NCBI GenBank assembly: GCA_921293015.1
Contig: OV121089.1
Span: 43,533,220-43,597,219 of the forward strand
DNA length: 64,000 nt
DNA from: Phorcus lineatus
Taxonomy: Eukaryota; Mollusca; Gastropoda; Trochida; Trochidae
Direction: 5' to 3'
Shown here: positions 37,441-48,800 of the stretch, one piece after another
Layout: every line of letters starts with the position of its first letter
Position numbering within the stretch: the first letter of the stretch is position 1
The notes under the pieces: model-generated
What the model saw: only the letters and a program-made list of their open reading frames with translations
What the model was told of the DNA's origin: nothing
Database searches by the model: none
Position numbers and translations under genes: made by a program

Positions 37441-38690
37441 AAAATATTGGACTTACATCAAAATCTGAATCACCCTGAAATTCCCAATGTCTCAGCTACA
37501 TGATTTGAGAGTTTCAGCTCTTAGATGCAAGTATCTTCAGAGAAGAAGATTTTTAAAGATGCATCTCAAAAAGTCAATAAAAGCAATATGGCGGCCAAAC
37601 TATGCATGCTAGGAATTGGCCATGATTTACTTTTTTGCTCAAAATGTAATTGCCTATCGTATCAAGCAAGTTGCAAGTCTCTAAGTGCATTTTGAAAAAA
37701 AAACCCATGTTAATTTTTCTCAATTTGGATGGTACTGTGCCTTTAACGTTTAATCCGATTAAGCCCAAAAGCTTATTGTGGCGTCGTCTCATGAAGTTCA
37801 AGCATACTGGTAAGTTTGGGTGTCATAGCTTTAGCGGTTTGGCCTGAATCGTGTACACAAGAATCGGGGAATAGTGGAAAGCGATTTCTGGAACAAATAA
37901 GTTCATAATGCGAAAAAACTATAATACTTATGAATTTGTCATGATTGACTTTTTTGTTTGTATTGTTCTTACGCTTCTTTCAAGTCAAGTTTCAAGTCTC
38001 TACGTGCATTTTGAAAAAATAGCCCATGTTAATTTTTTGTAAACATATTTTTGCTGCTTTTGATCGATTATTGTAAACGAAAATGACTGTTCGCGATCAA
38101 TGTTTTAACAGTTTCTGCAAGTCCACATACTGGTCTTACATTCCTGAAAAAATATTGCAATTGTGAGTCTAACTTTTTCAGTTATCGCCCCTTGAACATG
38201 CTTATATGAGCTAAGTTGCCCGACTTTGCAGGGTTGCCGAGAAAAAAGTTTTAATGTTAGAACCTTGAAAAAGTCAAATTTATAATTACAATGCTTCAGC
38301 TACATTGAGTATGAATTTCAGCTCTTAGATACAAGTATCTTCAGAGAAGAAGATTCTCAAAGATGGATAGGGTCCGGAAATTTCAAAACGTCAAAAAAAG
38401 CAATATGGCGGCAAAAGTATTCATGCTACGAATTTGCCATGATTTACTTTTTTGCTTGCAATGTTATTGCCTATCGTTTAAAAAAAGTTGCAAGTCTCTA
38501 AGTGCATTTTGACATTTTTCCCCATGTTAATTTTTCGAACTTTGGATGGTACTGTGCCTTTAATGCTTAAGCCGATTAAGCCCAAAAGCTTATTGTGGCT
38601 TCGTCTCATGAAGCTCCACCAGACTGGCAAGTTTGGCTGTAATAGCTTTAGCGGTTTGGGCTGAATCGTGTACACAAAAATCGTGGAATA
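37440..38690 (+). repeat. Direct duplication, offset about 800 bp
   Basis: 37517-37880 and 38319-38690 are diverged copies: CTTAGATGCAAGTATCTTCAGA, AAAGCAATATGGCGGC, TTGGATGGTACTGTGCCTTT and TAGCTTTAGCGGTTTGG. A shorter third piece lies at about 37980-38045. No protein family recognised. Confidence 0.75.
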
Positions 38691-39342
38691 AAAAAAAAAA
38701 TAATAATAATAAAACACGCCAATAACAATAAGGATTCAGCATTTCTGCTGAATCCTTAATAAAATCATTATCTTCGTTTTCGTTCTGCCACAAACAGGGG
38801 ACGCCAGTACTTAATGTGTGTTTGCATGTTACTTATATTGCACCGAAACCGGTCACAGTGCCGTTATTTTCAAGATAACCTGTTTTATACTTTGTCAACA
38901 GACAATCGACAAAATTAATTACTGATTGAAAATGACAAAGACTTGCTAGAAAATATCATTTCCCCTCAGGAAAAATAATTAATTTAATCATTTGGTCAGA
39001 AGTCTGATATTTAAATAATCAACAAAATATGTTAAGGTCCACACTTTCAATACTGAGTTATTCTTTAGTTTACACAACTACCCTCATGATGCATAGATAC
39101 ATTGAATTTCTGGTCGTTGAATATGCTTAGTATATGCCGGTGAACGCGCCTTGATATGTTTTAAAATCTCTTGATAGTTAAGTAGTGCAAACAATAAGGT
39201 AATTGTATCAAATGTATGTATATTTGAGTTGAGTTTACAGGCTAAAGAGTGTTGTTATTCAGACACTTAAAGTTTAAAAGGTTTTGCTTTTTAGTAGTTG
39301 TCTTTGGACAGCTGTGAAAGGCCCAGCGTGTTGTCAATATCA

Positions 39343-39398
<56 letters not shown>
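39343..39398. repeat. (AAT)n microsatellite
   Basis: About 18 perfect AAT units. It sits exactly at the 3' end of the adjoining minus-strand LINE and is probably its tail. Confidence 0.95.
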
Positions 39399-39399
39399 G

Positions 39400-39950
39400 G
39401 TATTTATAGAGCGCATTTGTCCATCATTAAGTTGCTCAAAGCGCTTTTACAGTTCCTAGAAGAAGTATTTTGAAAAGAGGTAAGTCTTGAGTTTTGACTT
39501 CTTGATTTCAAACGGGAGACAATTCCAAAGAGAAGGAGCACAGTATGAGAAGGACCGCTGTCCGAAAGATTTGAGATAGATTTTTGGAATAGTCAGTAGA
39601 AGTTGATCGTGGGATCTCAGTTTTCGGCTTGGCTTATGCTTCTGGGGACTTCCTTGTAAGTACTCTGGGGCAGCGTGATGATAGCAGCTGAAGGTTAGAC
39701 ACGGAACTTTGAAATCTATTCTTGCTTGAATTGGAAGCCAGTGAAGTCTGGTCAATAAAGGGGTTGCATGGAAGGACTTTTTGCTTCTGTAAATCAATCT
39801 AGCTGAGGTGTTTCTGCAGCTTCATTAACAGATCCTGTCTTTTGTTGATGAGCAAACTGTTGCCATAGTCAAAGTCTCACTTCTTTGAGAGGCATTTCCA
39901 AGTCTCAGCTGGTCATAAAACAGAGGAATAAGGAAATTGAATTGACAAAA
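39400..39950 (-). mobile_element. LINE 3' end (C-terminal RT region) with (ATT)n tail
   Basis: The minus-strand frame 39797-39456 reads LTRLHWLPIQARIDFK, then APEYLQ, FGQRSFSYCAPSLWNCLP and SKLKTYLF, the standard C-terminal block of many animal LINE polyproteins. Upstream (to about 39880) DYGNSLL continues the homology with one frame break. The 3' UTR GCGCTTTGAGCAACTTAATG ends in the microsatellite. Different family from the LINEs at 781 and 33900. Confidence 0.85.
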
Positions 39951-39954
39951 TAGT

Positions 39955-41265
39955 CAGTAGAACACGGATATAAGGAACTCGGATATAGCGAACACTCGGA
40001 TATAGTGAACCATTTTTTAAGTCCCGTCATAAGCTTTATATAATATCATTAAAATTATACGTGTATAGCGAACCCGGATATAGCGAATTATCTGATATAG
40101 GGAACTAATTTTCATGCCCCGAGGGTCAATTAACATCACTTATAGCGAACTCAATCAGTGTCAGCTTTACTCAATTAGCGGTAAGATCAACATTGTCCGT
40201 GGTGAATCAAAGCTCCTCATTATTGTTAGAGCAAACTCACTCCGTGTCAGCTTAGTCAATCAGCGGTATCTTCAACGTTGTTAGAAAATTAACTGTTAAG
40301 TAAACAGATGTTGTGTTTAAATACCCGACATGGTCACAGAATGTCAGTTCACTTGCGTTTCTTGTCACAAGATGGCGGGTAAACGTAAAGCTATCACTTT
40401 TGATACTAAACTTCGTATCATAGAGGCCGTTGATTTGGGTGTAAAATCTAAGAAAAACATCGCTTTGGACTTTGATATTCCAAAATCTACTTTGAGTGGC
40501 ATCATTAAGAATCGCGAAGCTATTCTGGCTCAATCTGTGTCGTCTGATTTTGGCCCCGCCCGCAAAAAGTTAAGAGCTGCCAATCACCAAGATGTAGAAG
40601 ATGCTCTCTACAAATGGTTTCAAGGGGCAAGAAGTGAGAACATTCCGTTAAATGGCCCAATGTTGCAGACAAAGGCAAACGAATTAGCATCGAAATTAGG
40701 TCATTCAGATTTTGATTGCCAGAGTGCATGGATTGACAGATTCAAGCAGAGGCGTGGCATTGTATGCAAATCAGCTCATGGTGAAAGCGCTTCTGTTGAC
40801 ACTGACCTTGTTGATGATTGGCTCAATAATCGTTTGTCTGGCTATCTTGAAGATTATAAACCGGAGAACATATTCAATGCAGACGAAACTGGACTTTTCT
40901 ACAAAATGAAACCTAACAGAACACTTCACTTTAAATCAGAGAAATGTAGTGGTGGTAAAAATTCAAAAGACAGAATAACACAGAAGATGGAGTAACAATG
41001 GAAGATTTCATCAATGCCGACAATGATGTCCTGGTAGCGGAACTAGTGCTATGGATATGTAATTGTAAAAACTTTATCGTGCTCCTTGATCCTCCAGAAT
41101 AAAGATATGAAGTGCAGTATAATTTATCTTTGTTATTTTTGTGTTTAGACATGTACGTTTTCATTTTGATAATCCAAGATGGCTGCCAAACGTGAGTAGC
41201 GAACACCGGATATAGCGAACTAGATTCGCTGGTCCCTTGGAGTTCGTTATATCCGAGTTCTACTG
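39955..41265 (+). mobile_element. Pogo/Tigger-like transposon, internally deleted
   Basis: Terminal inverted repeats begin CAGTAGAAC, followed by CGGATATA and GAACTC in both arms. TAGT flanks both outer ends (39951-39954 and 41266-41269). Several subterminal CGGATATAGCGAAC repeats occur. The ORF inside is cut short: the N-terminal DNA-binding and first catalytic region is kept, while most of the DDE core is gone. Confidence 0.9.
40330..40995 (+). pseudogene. Truncated pogo/Tigger transposase
   Basis: 221 codons. Residues about 18-65 form a CENP-B N-terminal/psq-type helix-turn-helix (KRKAITFDTKLRIIEA). Residues about 85-150 form the Tc5/CENP-B second DNA-binding domain (AWIDRFKQRRGI). Then NADETGLFYKM carries the first catalytic Asp of the DDE domain. 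After KDRI the frame jumps to unrelated residues and stops. About 10 bases later, sequence resembling the normal C-terminus (EDFINADND) resumes, so an internal deletion removed the rest of the core. Full-length relatives are about 450-550 aa. An internal ATG at 40372 (MAGKRKA) is the likelier original start. Confidence 0.85.
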
Positions 41266-42844
41266 TAGTTTTAAAGCCTTGAAAATGGTTTTAAAAGGTA
41301 GCGAGATCAGACAAATTAAGGTTGATTTTGAAGAAGAAATTTCTTTCAGCTTATTGACCTGCGCTATCATCTTCCTTTGTTTTACCATAAGATTATTACA
41401 GACGTCTCAAACCTTAGGGGAAATATTGTCCTGTCTGTGTTACAAATAAAATTGAATGTGAAATTTAATAGATATGGATGTCCGTGTTATAATAAATTGT
41501 GAACACGTATTTTTGCATTGTTTTCTGATAAGCTTAAGTCGTTGTTAACACCCTTAATAGCATCAAGAAAAAATGAATAATTATTGCACGAGGATGAATT
41601 TTTATCCATCATCTTTAAACATTTTATGTCGCTTCAATATCTCTCCGTTTCGCGCACCTACATGTACATACAAATAGAGACTCCGTGATTTTCATGACAT
41701 TTTATTCATCCTAACCAAAATGCCATATATGCTGGAGTAAATAAAAAATACCAAAATATATGACAAACCATAACTTTCTATGAAAATCGAGGAACATAGC
41801 AATAGAATTGCAGAGGCAAAATGAAAATACTGTTGACACACATACATGTTATTTAGCACTTTAAACTCACTTTGTAAATGTTTTCAAAAATAAGTTTGAG
41901 TTGTTGGCACCTTAACAGCAGTTGATTGTCCGTTATTTTCTTTTTAAATCTAAAACGTATTGAAGATGTTGGGGTTCCTTTTTGTACAAACCAGATTTGG
42001 AAAAGGAGTGTTTGTTTATTTTAGTAATTGTACACTATAATTAGCTTGAAGACGTTCGATGCAAAAGGTCTTAAGATACGACGTTAAGAATAGTTTAAAA
42101 CCGTTTGCAAAATGGTCCAGACGTCATTAGAACCTTAAAAGATGGTTCCATGTCGACCAAATTTTACCGTACCGTGTAATTCCCTGTCAATTTAGTGCAT
42201 CTGTTCTGGAGATTTATAGTTAAAAAGAAACTCAAGTATTACAGACGCCTCCGACTTAAAGGCTACCCAAACTAGTTAAAACAATATTACCGGTAATTTC
42301 AACTAGTCTGCTAGACTACTTGTTGCAGGAAAACGAGGCTGATATTTTCAAGGTTATTCAGACCTTAGTTGTTTGGGAATAAATTTTCCACAATCTTTTA
42401 TCTGCTCTCCAATCTTTAATCTGTAGAAATTTTTGTATGTAAAACATTCTTGAAGTCAGAAACATATGATTTCTAACCAACATCTTATATCCCAAATTCT
42501 TTCTTTAAGGATACAAGCTGCCAGGCCCATATAAACAGGTGGTCAATCACGACATAAAAACTATGAGTCCTACGAGTTCAGAACCTTAAATAACCAAGAT
42601 TCAGTGCAATGTTAAAGAAAGGCACAATGGTAAACTTTAGTGTTAAGTTGTATTCTGCTATGACCCTTCAGGTCAGCAGTTCTGGAGAAGTTGAAAATGC
42701 GAAATGTACTGACGCTGGAAAACGTGACATGCCATAAGAATTTTCAGGCGTGATGAGCTTAAACTAGTGCTCATTAACCCTCTATCACCAATCGCGAGTC
42801 ACAGATATTCTTTATTCACAACTGTAGCAAATCTTGTCCAATCA
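41266..42844. other. Spacer with MITE remnant
   Basis: 41680-41760 (GAGACTCCGTGATTTTCATGACATTTTATTCA) is a decayed end of the TTAA MITE family. No gene seen. Confidence 0.4.
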
Positions 42845-42855
42845 CTTTTATACTA

Positions 42856-43050
42856 AGTGAGTAAGTGAGTGAGTTGGGCTTTAAGGCCGCTTTCAAGATT
42901 ATTACACTTATATCGCGGCTGCTAGTATGATTACAGGGAGAAAGCCCGCAACACCATTGTGGCTATGCATTGCGGTGAAACCTGCGAGCATTGGCTGGAA
43001 CTAGCGAACCATGGGTGGTACTGCGCTGAAACTCAGTGCAGCATTTCACC
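42856..43050 (-). mobile_element. tRNA-derived SINE
   Basis: Flanked by an 11-bp duplication CTTTTATACTA (42845-42855 and 43051-43061). The body matches the copies at 26673 and 58535. Confidence 0.85.
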
Positions 43051-43061
43051 CTTTTATACTA

Positions 43062-45297
43062 GGAGCCGCGCTGTATTATCGGTATATTGCAATACAGTTA
43101 CAACATGATATCTACCGGTACAGTCTTCTGAAAAAAACCAATATATTGGAGGTTTTAGAATCAACAATTTCTGAGTAATATTGCAGAAAGACCTAACCAA
43201 AAATGTGATTTTACTGAAAGTTGTAAACAAAGTGTGAACTTGCAAAGTGGAAATAGCACAGACATGTTAACAGTCCAAAGCAAATAAGTGAAGTATCTCT
43301 ATTTACAAAACAATGTCCAGTTGAGCATTGATCACTGTTCTTATTGCTGTTATTTAGTCAAGGGAGCATGGAAAAAATAAGATATGAAAAGTATCAATAT
43401 ATTGTAATACATATTGCAATATGCTTTCCGCGATGCGGAAATGAGGACAGATACCCACCCTTATTCTATACATTTCAAAATGTTTAAATTCTTGACATGA
43501 CTAACATTTACAACAAAAGACCACAAATAAGACAACAAAGATAGATTGGACAAACTTTTAATGTACAATAATTTGGCATACAAAATTGTGCCAAACACTT
43601 TTTACATAGCTGGGCTTCATAGAGCCAGCAATAAGCATGTAGTTTTGCCAGGCGGGATGAGAGTCAATTTTGAGGCAGCTCTGACTCAATAAACAGACAA
43701 TAAGGAAGAATTAAACAAACTAATCATAGATTTACCTTAATGTCTTCTCTCATTAATTTAAACCAAGTGCCAAAGGCCATAGAGAATACTAGTTCATCAG
43801 AAAGAATAGGATTAAACAAATATTACCTTCACTAAGCCTCCTAGCCCAATGATTAGTTTTCGTTCTCAAGCGGGCATGTTAGGTGACGAATTAAATTACC
43901 TCTCTTCAACGCTAGAATGAAGCTTGTCGTGCAGTGGGGATGTTGATGAGATGAGCTATACAATGTCATGAAGGGTGCAGGGGAGAACTAAACACATTCA
44001 CTGCAGTTATGACGGGGAAATGAGCAAGGCATTTCACTTTGTAAGAAGAATTCCTTCAAGAGACAAAGCCTAGCAATTCAAGCAGGCTGAGCCTCTCTTG
44101 TAAATTGGCTGATCGATTGCAGGATTGTAAAAATTTTGAAGACTTAAATGTTGAGAAGATTATTTTTGTTCTTGAATTTAATATTTTTGCAATGGTAATG
44201 AAATAGTTCTAAAATGAGCAATACATCCATGAAGGTTTTGGCAATGCAATCAACATTTTCAAATAAAATTCTTATAAAATTTTACAGAAACTAGCAAGAC
44301 GGGATATACAGTGAACAATGTGTTATGTCTGTATGGATATAAGATGATATATCACGGCTGATATGAGATGATATATCCTGTTCAAAACAAGACGATATAT
44401 CTATAAAATATCTAGCTTTAATATTATGACTTAGCCAAGAGAACAGAACCACAATCATGAATGCGTAGACTTAGTGTTATTGATAACAGTCCTGTATCTG
44501 CTTCCTCCTCTTAAAACAGTCAACAATTTGACCTTCAAAACAAGGGCAGATCACTCATACCAAAGAACATCCAGAAACGAGCAATATAATTAAAAGACAC
44601 AAAGCTAAAATTCAACATACACACATATATATGTCCAGTTAATTGAAGATTGACCGATTTATAATATCAAGTAACATACATTTGTTATGTTCTTAACAAA
44701 AATATCTTTAAGCCAAATTTGCTTTCAAAACAAAATCTACAAAATAAATTCATTTTTATGCTGCAGGCATTGATATTTGATTTTTTTAAATATTAGCATA
44801 AAAATATCAACATCCTGAACAAATAATGTTAAGTACAAAAGAGAAATGATAGAGACTGCAAGTATTTTGCAACCTTCAACATGTTTTCTAATTCTTAAAT
44901 GACAACAAGCATATACACAGAGGTTTCTTTGAACTAATTTGGGTTACAATGCATACCCTCTTTCAAAACTACTTTTGAAATCTTGCAGTTTAATCAAAAC
45001 ATATAAACTTGAGTTCTGAAGCCATTTTGTCTGAAAAGTTGAACTCACAACGGATTGGCCGGTTGTTGAGATCAGGCTAGACATTCTGACCAATCAGTAA
45101 GCAGGCTGCACAAATATGACCAATCAAATCACAGAGAATCAAGGACCAATTGGAAAGCTAAGAAACTCAATCAATAAGATCACTTGAACTGCAATCAAAA
45201 AAGTTTGCACAAGACCTTAGCCAATAAAATCACTCAAGTCTAGGACCTCAGCCAATCAGCATTCAGAAGATGAGACACAATAAATAGGTGAATGTTG
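43062..45297. other. Spacer downstream of eif4h
   Basis: AT-rich, probably including eif4h 3' UTR sequence. No exon recognised. Confidence 0.4.
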
Positions 45298-45381
45298 TCA
45301 AGTTGAGGAGGCAGTGACAAACTCGTTCAGAGGTACATCTTCCCTCCTGTAACTTTCCCGGCCGTTCACAGAAACATTCAA
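45298..45381 (-). other. Candidate extra terminal exon or spliced 3' UTR of eif4h
   Basis: After a strong acceptor (GTTTTTCAG on the minus strand) an open frame of 27 codons reads LNVSVNGRESYRRED and ends at TGA. A possible donor CAAG-GTAGGC lies at about 45865, 20 nt past the eif4h stop, so it could be a spliced 3' UTR. The phases do not give a natural in-frame isoform. Confidence 0.25.
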
Positions 45382-45527
45382 CTGAAAAACATAAACAATG
45401 AGAAAATGAAAACAAATGCTGAATTAGAAGAACACATCCTCCATAAACTCAAAGGTAAATATTTGTTTCACTCTATTTCATGTTTGTATTCTGAGTTCAG
45501 TCATTTACAAAAACGATCAGGACCCAT

Positions 45528-45620
45528 ATTTTCGAAGCTCTCTTAGTGCTAAGATTGTCTTAAGCCAATGTTAATGTATGTTACTTACGACTATCTTAGC
45601 ACTAAGAGAGCTTCGAAAAT
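45528..45620. repeat. Perfect 28-bp-arm hairpin
   Basis: 45528-45555 and 45593-45620 are exact reverse complements (starting ATTTTCGAAGCTCTCTTAG). The loop is 37 nt. A small foldback or MITE. Confidence 0.85.
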
Positions 45621-45886
45621 CTAGGCCCAGAAGCAATGGATTTAAAAAGAGATTGTTTAAGCAGTATGTGCATTGGAAGCATGTGTATGCAAGTTATCCC
45701 ATTAAACAATAAAAAATTAGTTCACCAGTTGATCTTTTTGTTGGAAAGGCTAAGCAAAATAAATTTTCATCATAACAAAGACAATGGTATTTCAGGATCA
45801 TTAGAATGACATGCAATGTTTAATGAAAATGGCTTGCTTCCAGGTGCCTACCTTGACACAAACAAAACGAGAATGGCTCCACATGC

Positions 45887-48800
45887 TCAGTTCTGACTGT
45901 TCTGACTGCTCTCGCTGACATTCCGACTGCGTCCACCCTCCCCATCAGTCCCCTCTTCTCTCGGCTTTCCAGTCCCAAAAATACTAGCGTTCCTCGATGC
46001 CTCTGCTGGGGCATTCACTGGCGCTTTCACAGAGCGTGGAAGCAGCTTTAACCTGGGCCGCTGGGCTGCAGATTCTGCAATTTGGATAGAGTTGTGTTTG
46101 ATAAATATTCATTGAGTAATTTTGGGAACTGATAGTCAGCCATCTCTTTGTAGGAGGAAATCCCACATGTAAATACAAATAAATTGGATAATCAGGTATG
46201 ATGTGTTTATCCAATTTTCCAATTTACAACTTCACCTATGAACACACAGCATACAGCTAACAGCTGCCCTTGAAAATTCTTTGATAATGTGGATAATCAT
46301 TTTTCATGATTATTTTGTAGAAAAAACATCATCTGAGTTCTCATTATGGTAAAAAATCTGCAAGACATTCACCTGGTGAAGGTTCCCGGAACTCCTCTCT
46401 GTTATCACTGTCTCTCCGGGGTCGAGATCCTCGAGATCCAAAACCCCCGTCTCGGTCTCTGTCATATCCCCCACGGCCTCCTCCACTTCTGAATCCCCCG
46501 CCCCCACCGCGGCCTCCTCCCCCCCTTGAACCTCGGTCGAAACCACGGTCATAGCCCCGATCTCCACCAAAGCCTCCCCTGAAGTCCCCTCTTCCACCCC
46601 CTCCTCCAAACCCCCCTCTTCCTCCAAACTGGTTGCCTGGAAACAGAGATGCAAATACATCTTATATGTGACAATACAGATGCTTATGATACGATAGTGA
46701 CATCTCAGGATACAATGTGAGACGCGTCCTAGCTTTTACTTTTTTATGTATACATGTATATAAATAATAATAATCTTGACAAACATCGTAACTAAATACA
46801 GCAACCTCACTGTGAAATTCCTGGCTTTTCAGTTGGGGTGTGAGGAATAACCAAATGGAAAAAAACAATTTGTATCATTATACATATATTGTCAGAATAA
46901 TTATATAATAAAAGTAAACTATCGTCAACACTCTAAAATACTTAATTGGTGACTTCAACCATTAAATCTAATGCTTTTTCTTTAATGAAGGGGGTTGGTA
47001 TCCTTGCAGGCAGAATACGTCAATAATGATATGCATCAATAAAGCACAAATTAAGTTATAATCTATATAGTGATTGTAGATATTCAATTATGGATTACCT
47101 CTCAAATCAACATTTCATGATTTTTACTTTGAAAATGCACTTATGAATTGAGATATCAACCAGAAGGAGTTTAAACTCTTTAAAAATTACAATCAGTAGT
47201 CTCCTTATGGATTATCTACCTTACACCCCTTGGGAAGTTATTTCCTTTGTTTTATTTGAAGGTTATATGCCATAATCACCATGTGCGCAGGTTGGTTATC
47301 TCATAACTACCATGGTTGGTTATGAGTGAGTAAATGAGTTGGGGTTTAACGTGTTTTTTGTAACAACATTTCAGTGGATAATCCATGTCAGCTGAGGTAC
47401 TTTTTGTTGTGTCATATCTACACTGATTTCCCCCTGTACATGTCTATAGGTAATAGGTTTTGTATATTTTTGATGTAAAGGGTCTAGTTTTTAGCTTTAA
47501 AATCCAAAGCAGGCGTGTATTGTAAATATTCTATGGGACTCGTTCAGTCAGAAAACATGAAGCCACAAATTGTAAAATATAACGTTTATAAATGCAACAC
47601 ATATGAATCATTTAGTTTAAAATTATTTTACGAATGTTCCGCGGGAGTGTAAGCCAAATAATGACCCGATTGCCTCGCGTTATGGCAATAAACTCGGCTC
47701 GGGCTACGCCCTCGCGAGTTTATTTGCCATAACCGCTCGGCACCGGGTCATTATTTACTACATACCTTTCATTGAGTTAGTAAGTTATTGTTCGCATTGC
47801 TTAGGAAACATTTCAGCTATTAGTGGTGTTATTATTACTTTTGAAGTCCCATCCAAAGACTAAAACATTGCTGTACAACATGCTTGTGTTTCACTATCTA
47901 GGTTTCTAGCCAAAGTAACAAAGTTACAATGTACCTCAAGGTTAATCAACCCAAATCTTATTGAAATAAGATCTTGCAATTCATTTAACATTTCTGGGTT
48001 TTATTCAGTACAAATTCAGATATGCTATCTTCAGACCAAAGGTTGATAGCTAACAGAAGATCTAAGAAGCCAAACAGAGTTGTGTGCCCTGGCAGAAGAG
48101 ACATCAGACGAATCAGATAGCTTGCTATGTGACCCCGATCACACTTCTGAAACTCGGGATATTGACTGTCATAATGGATGGTTTAGGGGTCATTTCCACG
48201 TCACAGGGCTTCAAGCAGAATGCCTGGGATCATATATATGAGCGATTGAGTAGGATATGCAAATAAGATCAGCAAATTTTAGACCTTATTTTAAAGACAC
48301 TGAATCAACAGGCTGGATGAACTCACCTCCGGCCCCTCCCCCGCGGCCTCCACCTCTACCTTTCCCGTCTCGCCGACCTTCAGCGATGTCTACTCGGATG
48401 TTTTTATCAACAAATAACTGAAATAAACAATCATGTTAGTATGATTGGGATACATGTAGAAACAAATGTGAATCGCTTTCCTTTAATTCATCATTTAATC
48501 AATTATATACTGAGATAATGCTATGATAGTGGAAAACTAACTGCATGCTAGAACAATAATGAAGGTGATATCATAATGATCATGATCGTTCCAAACACAA
48601 AGATTTCAAATAAGTTTTAGAATTATAACTTCTTGGCTTTAAGCACTGACTTTTTTAAGAGGCATTTAGAAGTTGGTGAGATGAATAGAGAACAAGTTAT
48701 ATGGATTAACAACTTCTTTATTGCAGGATTGCGACGTTTCGTGGTAGATACTAACACCGTTATCAATGTGTCTTTGAATTTTTCTAAAAGGTGTTCAGAA

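Noticed and set aside
46310..46660. 116-codon minus-strand ORF rich in Glu/Val/Gly
   Set aside because: Out-of-frame shadow of the eif4h RGG exon. The RGG frame splices in phase and matches eIF4H.
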